Source: JABEVB01 sp049965775 (GTDB lineage Bacteria; Planctomycetota; Phycisphaerae; WQYP01). From it: a stretch of DNA of 23,941 nt. Positions 6,901-14,825 of this stretch are shown here, piece by piece. A model generated the notes under the pieces. That model was not told the DNA's origin. It saw only the letters and a program-made list of their open reading frames with translations, and made no database searches. Numbering within the stretch: position 1 is the first letter of the stretch; each line of letters begins with the position of its first letter. The stretch is taken from the NCBI GenBank assembly GCA_049965775.1, contig JBMFVX010000038.1, positions 1-23,941 of the forward strand, written 5' to 3'. Made by a program: the position numbers and the translations under genes.

Positions 6901-8358
6901 ATGGTTCGTGAGATGGGATGGAAACGCTGCCTCCGCGTGGCCAACTGGCTGACCTTGGCCATTGCTCCGCTGCTGCTCTATGGATGCGCTTCGGTGCCCC
7001 TGCGGGTTCAGCGAGGCCCGCTGGCCGCCTTGGCACTCCGCGCTTACTGGGGCACGCCGCTGACCGGCGCAGCTCATAACCCGGCCGCTCAGGTATTTCC
7101 GGCTAAACCTTCTGATGATACCGTCATTGCCGATGTCGCCTTTTATGCCGTCAAACGGATGCCGCTAAATCAATTAACTCCGCTCGATCAGCAAAAAACC
7201 CTCGTCCTGAACATCGCAACATCCCATCCTACTCTCGCCACCGGAAAGTTAACGCGTGGTTCGCTCTTCGGCGTCAGTTCTCAGCCCGCCGCCGATGTAA
7301 CCCGGCGACTGCTTCAAGCGTCCGGCGGTGGCAGCTTTTTGGGTCTGCAGCGAGCCGTTGTCGCTCCTGGCTCCACGGCGCAGTTTACCGTCCTCGATCG
7401 TTATGCCGTTACCTCGGCGGGCGATCATAAGGTTATTCGCCCGCGCATGAGCGTTGCTGTTTGGGACCCCGCACAAGGCCACGTTGAAAAAGGCCCCCAC
7501 GCAGGGTTGGCGCTTATAGTTCATGAAATAACGGTGGCTCCCAATGGAATCGCGGGTTCCATCGAAGCCGCCGAAATGCAGGTGTTGCCCGTCTACCGCA
7601 TGCAGCACGGCGCAGTCTATGCTCTCGCCGTGCCATTCAGGCTCCTGACAGGCCCCAACGAGGCCATGTTGGCTATCGTGCATCTGCAGCCTTGGAGCCA
7701 AACCCCCGCCAATGCCGCCCTCTATCAGCAGGCCAAACCTCTTTTCGCCGGCAATCCAACCGTCGCGCCGGTTGGGCCGCAGCTTGCGCGTCCTGACCTG
7801 CTTGAGGCCATCAAAGGTTTGGATGCACCGGCGGTGCAGCGCTCGGCCCTGGCGTACCTTGCCGGGCAAACCGGTGCACGCCTTACACTCGACATTGCTC
7901 TTGCCGCCGACAACGCCGTGCTTGCCCAGTTGGCTGCCAATGAAGCGGCGGCGATCGGGCCGCATCCCAGGCACGTTAGCCTCAAGCAACTCGGCTGGCG
8001 GCTGGATCGCACCACCTTTCAATTGCTCCATGCGATGAACAAAAAAAAGCCGCTGCCTCCTTCGCTGCTTGTGCCGCTGAGCGTGCATATTGGCGAGGCC
8101 GCCTGGCACGAGTCTTCGCTGGATCAAATAGCCCACGGCCTGGCCTCCAGACGCGATTATCGCCAGCATGTCATCGCCGAAAATCTCATCTACCTGCACG
8201 ATACCGCACCCGCCTCGCGCATTGCTGCCTATGATTGGCTCAACTCCCATGGTTGGGCGCCGACTGGTTATCAGCCCCTGGCATCCAATAGCGCCAGGCA
8301 GGCCGCCCTCGACAAAGCGGAGAATGATCCTGCCTATTTACAGAGGATTGAAAAGTGA
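6901..8358 (+). CDS. Putative lipoprotein partnered with the DUF748 protein
   Basis: The 485-residue protein has a type II signal: MVREMGWKRCLRVAN, a hydrophobic stretch LTLAIAPLLLYG and the acylated Cys28 (lipobox LYGC; Tyr at -2 is unusual). The mature part begins with an Ala- and Pro-rich segment, has a beta-rich middle (about 100-260) and ends with a helical part containing IAAYDWLNSHGWAPTGYQPL. I do not recognise a named family. ATG 6901 is preferred over GTG 6883 and ATG 6895 because GGAG (6891-6894) is 6 nt upstream. Its TGA stop overlaps the GTG start of the next gene by 4 bp. This implies translational coupling and a shared role at the cell envelope (inference). Confidence 0.75.
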   Translation: MVREMGWKRCLRVANWLTLAIAPLLLYGCASVPLRVQRGPLAALALRAYWGTPLTGAAHNPAAQVFPAKPSDDTVIADVAFYAVKRMPLNQLTPLDQQKTLVLNIATSHPTLATGKLTRGSLFGVSSQPAADVTRRLLQASGGGSFLGLQRAVVAPGSTAQFTVLDRYAVTSAGDHKVIRPRMSVAVWDPAQGHVEKGPHAGLALIVHEITVAPNGIAGSIEAAEMQVLPVYRMQHGAVYALAVPFRLLTGPNEAMLAIVHLQPWSQTPANAALYQQAKPLFAGNPTVAPVGPQLARPDLLEAIKGLDAPAVQRSALAYLAGQTGARLTLDIALAADNAVLAQLAANEAAAIGPHPRHVSLKQLGWRLDRTTFQLLHAMNKKKPLPPSLLVPLSVHIGEAAWHESSLDQIAHGLASRRDYRQHVIAENLIYLHDTAPASRIAAYDWLNSHGWAPTGYQPLASNSARQAALDKAENDPAYLQRIEK

Positions 8359-11300
8359 GTGACGCGATACCTCCATCATCCCCTGCGCCAATCAGTCCGG
8401 GCCGAAAAAATCCTCCAGCCCTAAAACCGGGCAAATGGCGCCGTCGCCTCGCCTGGTCGCTGGCCATTGTCGTCGGTGTGCTCCTGCTGATTAGAGTTTC
8501 GCTCATCTTCATTCTGCCCGCTGTCATAGAGCATGTGGCGGGTTTTTACGGCTTAACCACCCGCTACGAGCAAATAAAGTTGGATGTCCTCGGCGGCGAT
8601 GTAGGTATCTGGGGGCTTGAGCTTCTCCCCAAGGCGGGGGGCAAGCCTGTTATCACCGCTGAATATTGTCATGGCAATATTTCAGTCGGCGAGCTTCTGC
8701 TCGGCAGGCTTTACATTCGCCGTGTCGAGGCCGATGGCGCCCGCGTCGAGCTTAGCCGCAACGCCGCCGGGCACGGCCCTCTGCTTGACGCCATTATGAA
8801 GGGTGTCAATGCAAGCTCTTCCACCCAAGCCGCCTCCAGCCAGCCGACATCGTTGTCTTCGCCGCTGCGCGTGCAGGCCTTTCGACTTGAGCACATGCGC
8901 CTGCACATTCACGATCAAAGCATAACCCCGACAGTTAATGCCACGCTCACGCTCTCCGTGCGCGTCTCCGACCTGGGCCTCCGCGGCCAGCCTACCCGAT
9001 TCAGCCTCGATTTCTGGTCGAGCGAACTGCTCGATATGCTCCGCCTCGATGGTTCATTTCATGCCGATGGCCGCTCTCTCGCCGCCAAAGCCGACATATT
9101 TATGCGTGGCCTGCATCTGCAGCCTCTGGCGGGGTACCTGCGTCCGCTGGGCGTTGTTCCGCATGGCAGCGGCCTCTCGCTTCAGGCCCAAAGCCGCCTC
9201 GACATGCACATTCGCGATGGCGGCCCCAAGGTTAATCCGGGGTTTACCGCTCATTTTGTGCTTCAAAATCTGCGCCTCACCTCCGGCGATATTTCCGCAT
9301 TCCGGCTTAATCAATTCGCCGCGGATGCCGTCCTCACCACCGGCTTGGCTGATATTACCCATGTGCGCCTCGTCGGCCTCAAAATGCGGGCGCGGCGTCT
9401 CGGTGGGGGTGCCTTTCAATTTGCCGGTCTTAACTTTCTCCCTGCCCGCAGCCATAAGCCAGCTGCCGCTCTACCTGTACAGCCCAAACCCGAACTTATT
9501 GCCGCCAAAACTCCGGTGAAAGCCGCCGCCGGTACGCTTAACGGCGGCTACAAATGGGCCGTTGATACGCTGGTCATGCGCGACTGTAAACTGGCTTTTG
9601 ATGATGCAACTGTAACTCCCGCAGCCCATATCGCCATTCAACTCAACACCCTTTCCGCGCTAAGCCGCGGCGGCCTGCCCGGCCAACCCGGTGAAGAACT
9701 CGTGCTATCAGGCAACGCAATGGCGCCGGGGTTGGCCCATACCATTAACATCAGCGGCAGCATGTTGCCGTTCGCCCCCAAAAAAACCCTGGATGTGCAT
9801 GTGGCCGCCGACGGCATTACCGCGGCGGCCCTTAAGCCATACCTCAGCCGTGCAGGCCTGCAGAGCGAACTCACCGATGCCGCACTAAAGCTCGAACTCA
9901 AAGCCAGCCTTGCAATAGATGCTGATGGCTCCATGACCACCAGCCTACATCTTGATCATCTTAATTACACCAACGGCCCGCAAACTTTGCTGGCCCTCGC
10001 CAACGTGGATGTCACCTCCATGCACGCCAACGCCCGAACGGGCCGCTTTGAAGTCGGCCGCATAAAAATTGTCGGCCCATCGCTGGCCGTCAATCGCGAA
10101 AAGTCCGGCTTATTTTCTGTTCTTGGCATGCGGCTCGTAAAGCCCGTGATACCGCTCGCCGCCAACGCGGCTGTTGTCCCGGCACAAGGTAAACCGGCCA
10201 ACATGCATGCCGTTGCGTCGTCCGCTGCCGGCGTTGTGCTGCCGCGTCTGCAGGTAGACAACTTCAGTTGGATCGGCGTACATGTACAGTTTAACGATCA
10301 AAAAGTTTCCCCGGCTACTCATTTCAGCATCAGCGATGCCGGCCTGATTGTTCATCAATTTGTGCTCGACATGGCCAACCCCGGCGCCAAGCCGATCACC
10401 GGCACCATACAGGCCTGGCTTAATGCCCCGGGCTTGACCTCGGGCTGCAAACTCAAAGGCGTGCTCACGCCCAGCCGCGGAAAGTTGGCCGCTGCTGTGC
10501 GCTTCTCCGGCTCGCAAATCAATTTGCAGCCCCTGAAGCCCTACTTACTCCCCCTCGGCATTATGCCCCGGCTGCAGGCCGGCAGCTTTCATGCCAACCT
10601 GCAGGCGGCCATTGCCGACGCTCGCGGCACCATCTCCGCATCGCTGCATGCCGACAACGTTCAGCTTCTCGATGGCACAACCCGGCTTGCCGGCCTCACC
10701 GACTTTAACGCTGCCGACATTGTCTCAAGCAGCAATGGCTTTGCCGTCGGCGATGTCACCATCAATCAGCCTTGGCTGCGGCTCAAACGCCGCCGCAGCG
10801 GCGCATTAGAATGTTGCGGTATCGCATTGGTTCCCGCTGCCGCAGCCACCGGTGCCTCTGCTCCAAAAATACCCCCAGCGCAAACGGCGGGCAACAACTT
10901 TGTCACCAACGTGGCCCATCTGGCCCTGCATAACGCCACCCTGCATTGGATAGACCACGACGTACGCAAGCCCGTGGATATTTCCGTCGCCGCCGATGTG
11001 AGCTTGCAGCATTTTGTCCTCGGCCGTCCAACCGCGCCGCTTGCCTCGCTCGCGGCCAGCGTCGTTATTCCTCAAGTCGCCCGCCAAATCAGCCTGTCGG
11101 GCCAGGTGTCTCTCGGTTCGCAGGATACAATTCTTAATCTCCATCTGCAGGGCAGCGGCCTGCTTGGTGGGCCGCTGGCAATATATCTTCCGCCGGGCTT
11201 TCATTCCGACCTGCACGATGGCAAAGTCCAGGGCGATATTCATCTGCGAATCAGGCCTGCCGCCGCCGGCGGCCGCCATATAACCGCTTCCCTAAGCAAT

Positions 11301-13865
11301 GGTGCTCTCTATACCAGCGCTGCCGCTGCCAAGCCCGCCATCGCCATTCCCAGCGCTTCCGTGCAGGTCACACGCCTGGACTTGCCCGCTCACGTCGTGG
11401 CCGTCGGCGATGTGGCCGTTGAGTTGTCGCGGTTGGTGGTCGCTCGCGGTCATAATGGCTCGTTTGCGGTTGCCGGCCTGCAAATAACCAAACCCGCGGC
11501 AACCGCCGTGGCTAACAAGGCGCCAAGCCCTGCCGCCAAGCCATTCTCCATGCTCCCGACGGTTTATCCGCTCATCTCCGTTCAGAGCCTCCGCCTCGGT
11601 GCTGATGACATCAAACTCATTGATAATGCATCTGGGCCTAATGCTCGTACCTGGCGCCTCCATAGCTTCTTGCTCACCAACCCTACCCCCATTGTTTGCC
11701 TCGGGCCAAATGCCGCCCGCCTCGGCGACATAAACCTCCAACTCGCCGGCGAAGTTGTAAATGTTGCTAAAAAAATTGACATCAGCGCCCAGGTGCAGCC
11801 GTTTGCATCTCTGCCGCGCGCTGCCGCCCAAATAAATGTCGCTGGCATTCAAGGCAATGGTCTGGCGCGACTGCTGCCGGGCTTGTCAAAAATAATGCAT
11901 GTCGGCAAGCTCACTGATGGCACGTTTGGCGTCCACGCCGCCGCCCAACTGCAGATGGATCGGCGTACGCCCATTGAGTTTAACTTCCAGCGCCCCTTTG
12001 TCGCGGCCGTTACACTCAAGAATATGGCGTTTCGCGCCAAACCTGATGGCCCGGTGGATGCCGGCCTTACCGAAGTTCGTGCCGACAAAATATTTGTGGA
12101 TCTCCAGCGACGCTCCATCCATGTTCCTCTGGTCAATATTCTCGCTCCTGCCGGTCGTCTTACCCTTGGTAAACATGGCCTGCACATTCTGGGTATGGTG
12201 CTGCCGTTCAAAGCGCCCGCGCCCGCCGCCGCTATGGCTGCGCCCAAGCCGGTGGGGGGGATGCATGCGCCTGCCAATACCGCCGCCGCAGCAGAGCCGG
12301 CCGTCGCCGTCCGCACGCAGCAAAAATCATCCGCGACAGCAGCCGCTGCATTGCCCGATATTATGATCGCCCGCACAGTTGTCAGCGGTCTGCATTTCGA
12401 CTTTGTGGATACCACCTGCCAGCCGCCGCTGACCATTCCGCTGCGCGGTCTTGAACTGCAACTCATGGGCCTCGGCACCGAGCCAATGTTCAAGCCGCTG
12501 CCCGTACGGTTCAATATGCTCGCTTACGCCGGTAAAGTTCCCATGCCATCCGCTCAAGTCGCGGCGGTATCTCAACCGCCCAAGGCTGTTGCATCGCAAG
12601 GCCGTGTCCATCCAGGCTTGCCCGCTGCTGCGGTCAAAGGCCAAGCGTCGCCAGCTTCCATGCCGGCCGCAAAGCCGCACACTCCTGCCCCCGCAACCAC
12701 TGCTGCGCCGGCAACCGGTCAGGCTGCCGCGCTATCCGCTGCACCGGCCGTGCAGAGCCGTACGCTTTTCTCGCAGTTGGCCGTTAACGGGCAAATATGG
12801 CTGTATCCCAGCCTGCATGGCTGGGTAAAAGAATCGCTCAACGGTGTTGAGCTGCGGGCCTTTTATGCCCTCGCCAAACAATACGGCGTTACCCTTGCCG
12901 GCGGTGTTTTTGATGGCACAACCGATATTCGCTTTGAAAAGAGCAGCGATATCCAAACCCACAACAAGCTTGTCTTTACCGATCTCAAATTAGCCGAGCC
13001 GTCCAAAGGTTTGCTCGCTCAAATATTTAATCTGCCCGCTCCGCTCAACGTCGTACTCGCCGCCATTGAAGCGCCTGATGGCTCCATCACGCTGCCCATA
13101 AGCGTCCCCATTCATAACGGTCAAATCTCTATGGGTGATGTTGAAGGCAGCGCCATCGGCGCAGTCGCGCAGGCTATCGCCGTCGGCTTTGCCAGTTCGC
13201 CATTCAAATTGGCGGGGGGGGTGGCAGGTCTATTTGGCATGGGCAAAGCCAAGCCGGTTAATGCGCCGCCCGTCATGCTGAGCTTTGCGCCCGGCTCTGC
13301 CAATCTCTCCTCGGCCGATTACCAACTCCTCGGCAAGCTGGCAAAGCACCTCGATGCCCACGATTCGCAGCAGGTTGTTGTGCGGCAGCAGCTAAGCCTG
13401 GGCGATCTCGATGTAATGGCGGTGCGTGCCAATCCTACTCCTCTTGAATGTCGCCAGCTCATCAGCTCGCTGCGCCGGCGCCAGACGGCCATGCTGCAGA
13501 ATCGCGCCCGGCTCATTGGCGAAATCAGCGGCCAGCTTGCCATCCGTCTCAGTGAGTCTTCTATCGCGGAGGCAACGGGCCAACTGCAATCGCTCGATAA
13601 GCGGCTGGCCGACAACCAGAACGCCATTCGCTACCTCGCCGACATGCTAGAACCCGGTGCAGCCCGCCAAGCCTCGCGCCGTACCCGCGGGGCGGCTATC
13701 AAACTTGCCCAGGCCCGGCTGGCCGCCATCAAGGCCTTCCTCCTCTCCGCCGGCTTCTCCAAAGCCGCCGCAAGAGTGCACATCATCTTTCCCCAGTACA
13801 AACCCACCTCGAGCCAAACCGGCGGCCAAGCTATCCTCACCCTCATCCGTGCTGGACAAAGCTAA
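8355..13865 (+). CDS. Giant AsmA/DUF748-type envelope protein
   Basis: The 1836-residue protein has one N-terminal membrane helix (about 32-56) and a long beta-rich body, the plan of AsmA-like bridge proteins thought to carry lipids between membranes. A block of the form D-x-x-x-x-P near its start recurs about every 220-260 residues: HDQSITP (185), DDATVTP (416), NDQKVSP (645), DHDVRKP (865), DNASGP (1089) and DTTCQP (1351). Between these lie L-x-P-Y-L-x-x-x-G segments and V-G-x-x-x-I...P segments, as in DUF748 proteins. Two Ala/Pro-rich linkers fall at about 1285-1335 and 1395-1470. The C-terminus has DGSITLPISVPIHNGQI, then FAPGSANLSSADYQLLGKL, an OmpA-like tail resemblance, and a coiled coil near 1695-1760. 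The GTG start is preceded by AGAGG 8 nt upstream. Confidence 0.75.
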   Translation: MSDAIPPSSPAPISPGRKNPPALKPGKWRRRLAWSLAIVVGVLLLIRVSLIFILPAVIEHVAGFYGLTTRYEQIKLDVLGGDVGIWGLELLPKAGGKPVITAEYCHGNISVGELLLGRLYIRRVEADGARVELSRNAAGHGPLLDAIMKGVNASSSTQAASSQPTSLSSPLRVQAFRLEHMRLHIHDQSITPTVNATLTLSVRVSDLGLRGQPTRFSLDFWSSELLDMLRLDGSFHADGRSLAAKADIFMRGLHLQPLAGYLRPLGVVPHGSGLSLQAQSRLDMHIRDGGPKVNPGFTAHFVLQNLRLTSGDISAFRLNQFAADAVLTTGLADITHVRLVGLKMRARRLGGGAFQFAGLNFLPARSHKPAAALPVQPKPELIAAKTPVKAAAGTLNGGYKWAVDTLVMRDCKLAFDDATVTPAAHIAIQLNTLSALSRGGLPGQPGEELVLSGNAMAPGLAHTINISGSMLPFAPKKTLDVHVAADGITAAALKPYLSRAGLQSELTDAALKLELKASLAIDADGSMTTSLHLDHLNYTNGPQTLLALANVDVTSMHANARTGRFEVGRIKIVGPSLAVNREKSGLFSVLGMRLVKPVIPLAANAAVVPAQGKPANMHAVASSAAGVVLPRLQVDNFSWIGVHVQFNDQKVSPATHFSISDAGLIVHQFVLDMANPGAKPITGTIQAWLNAPGLTSGCKLKGVLTPSRGKLAAAVRFSGSQINLQPLKPYLLPLGIMPRLQAGSFHANLQAAIADARGTISASLHADNVQLLDGTTRLAGLTDFNAADIVSSSNGFAVGDVTINQPWLRLKRRRSGALECCGIALVPAAAATGASAPKIPPAQTAGNNFVTNVAHLALHNATLHWIDHDVRKPVDISVAADVSLQHFVLGRPTAPLASLAASVVIPQVARQISLSGQVSLGSQDTILNLHLQGSGLLGGPLAIYLPPGFHSDLHDGKVQGDIHLRIRPAAAGGRHITASLSNGALYTSAAAAKPAIAIPSASVQVTRLDLPAHVVAVGDVAVELSRLVVARGHNGSFAVAGLQITKPAATAVANKAPSPAAKPFSMLPTVYPLISVQSLRLGADDIKLIDNASGPNARTWRLHSFLLTNPTPIVCLGPNAARLGDINLQLAGEVVNVAKKIDISAQVQPFASLPRAAAQINVAGIQGNGLARLLPGLSKIMHVGKLTDGTFGVHAAAQLQMDRRTPIEFNFQRPFVAAVTLKNMAFRAKPDGPVDAGLTEVRADKIFVDLQRRSIHVPLVNILAPAGRLTLGKHGLHILGMVLPFKAPAPAAAMAAPKPVGGMHAPANTAAAAEPAVAVRTQQKSSATAAAALPDIMIARTVVSGLHFDFVDTTCQPPLTIPLRGLELQLMGLGTEPMFKPLPVRFNMLAYAGKVPMPSAQVAAVSQPPKAVASQGRVHPGLPAAAVKGQASPASMPAAKPHTPAPATTAAPATGQAAALSAAPAVQSRTLFSQLAVNGQIWLYPSLHGWVKESLNGVELRAFYALAKQYGVTLAGGVFDGTTDIRFEKSSDIQTHNKLVFTDLKLAEPSKGLLAQIFNLPAPLNVVLAAIEAPDGSITLPISVPIHNGQISMGDVEGSAIGAVAQAIAVGFASSPFKLAGGVAGLFGMGKAKPVNAPPVMLSFAPGSANLSSADYQLLGKLAKHLDAHDSQQVVVRQQLSLGDLDVMAVRANPTPLECRQLISSLRRRQTAMLQNRARLIGEISGQLAIRLSESSIAEATGQLQSLDKRLADNQNAIRYLADMLEPGAARQASRRTRGAAIKLAQARLAAIKAFLLSAGFSKAAARVHIIFPQYKPTSSQTGGQAILTLIRAGQS

Positions 13866-13917
13866 CCCCCGCGGCACTGCAGCGCACGCGCCCCACAAAA
13901 GCGCAGCGCCTTGGTTC

Positions 13918-13947
13918 GCCCCGGCCAGCCGCAGCGCAGGCCGGGGC
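13918..13947 (+). terminator. GC-rich hairpin after the DUF748 gene
   Basis: GCCCCGGCC (13918-13926) pairs perfectly over 9 bp with GGCCGGGGC (13939-13947) around a 12-nt loop, 53 bp after the DUF748 stop. No U-tract follows, so it may be a Rho-assisted or mRNA-end structure. The rest of the 325-bp gap to nuoC holds only a possible -10 element at 14114. Confidence 0.45.
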
Positions 13948-14113
13948 ACCCGCTTTACGCTGCGGCAGCACGGTAACTGCATTAATTATGACCGCGAACG
14001 GTATAAATAGAAGGTCGGTGGTGTTGTTGGCAGGCTATTCATGGAAGTTGCGCTTAATTTTGATGGATTGGCAGACCTGTTTGTCACAGGTGGAATTGCC
14101 TGCAGCAAAGCCA

Positions 14114-14119
14114 TATAAT
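14114..14119 (+). promoter_or_regulatory. Consensus -10 element upstream of nuoC
   Basis: A perfect TATAAT lies 71 bp before the nuoC ATG. At 17 bp spacing the -35 would be TGGAAT, which is weak; a better TTGTCA at 14081 is too far away. The site may need an activator or another sigma factor, or be fortuitous. Confidence 0.35.
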
Positions 14120-14190
14120 TCGCCGTGCGTAAAAGGCGGTCGCAGGGCTTGTTACCGTGTGATTGCTGGTGTTACTTTGGTGAGGCAGCC

Positions 14191-14709
14191 ATGGCGATGG
14201 ATCATCCGGCGATTGGGCCGCTTAAGGCCAAGTTCCCAGAAACGAAATTTCAGGGGGCGGAGTTTCGTGGGCAACTTCAGGTAATTGTTCCGGACGATAA
14301 GCTATTGGATGTTGTCCGCTTTATTAAAAATGATGCGGCCTTGCAATACGACATGCTCGCGGATGTAACCTGCGTGGATTACCTGAATTATCCTGGCTGG
14401 AAGCTGCCGCGATTCGGCATGGTATACATATTTAACAGTGTCAAGGCTGAAAGTCCGCGGCTTACGCTTCGCGTATTTTTTGACAACCCCGATATGCAAC
14501 TTCCATCGCTGGTGCCTTTATATGCCGGCGCCGAATGGCTTGAGCGCGAAGTTTATGACATGTTCGGCATTCAATTTGTCGGCCATCCTGATTTGCGCCG
14601 CATTCTCACCTGGGATGGCTTTAAGGCGCACCCGCTTCGTAAGGACTATCCGGTGACGGGTCTGGGCGAGCGCGAGAACTACCCGGTTATCAATCGTGAA
14701 TCGGCCTGA
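14191..14709 (+). CDS. nuoC: NADH-quinone oxidoreductase subunit C
   Basis: The 172-residue subunit belongs to the peripheral arm of respiratory complex I, where the 30-kDa subunit packs against NuoB and NuoD on the route of electrons to quinone. The signature is clear: AEWLEREVYDMFGIQFVGHP followed by DLRRILTWDGF, then HPLRKDYPVTG. The length is that of a stand-alone NuoC, not a NuoCD fusion. ATG 14191 is chosen because GAGG lies 5 nt upstream; ATG 14197 is also possible, and the longer frame from 14125 adds nothing familiar. The oddity is its setting: no nuoB, nuoD or other complex I gene lies beside it. It sits between an envelope gene and a glycosyltransferase, so its partners must be elsewhere. 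Confidence 0.92.
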   Translation: MAMDHPAIGPLKAKFPETKFQGAEFRGQLQVIVPDDKLLDVVRFIKNDAALQYDMLADVTCVDYLNYPGWKLPRFGMVYIFNSVKAESPRLTLRVFFDNPDMQLPSLVPLYAGAEWLEREVYDMFGIQFVGHPDLRRILTWDGFKAHPLRKDYPVTGLGERENYPVINRESA

Positions 14710-14825
14710 ACTTTTCGGCGATTGCCATCTGTTACAGTACGTGTGGTCATTTCAGACGCTACCAGCAGATGGATTTTGCTCCCAATTAAGCACAACATTT
14801 TGGCAAGTTGGGCGTTGTGCTTTGC

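Noticed and set aside
7249..8250. A 333-codon open frame on the minus strand
   Set aside because: It is antisense to the lipoprotein gene, which has a lipobox, ribosome binding site and coupled downstream gene; the minus frame shows no domain and reflects the GC-rich third positions.
11292..12514. Two long minus-strand frames (186 and 221 codons)
   Set aside because: Both are antisense to the continuous 1836-codon DUF748 gene and have low-complexity translations without motifs.
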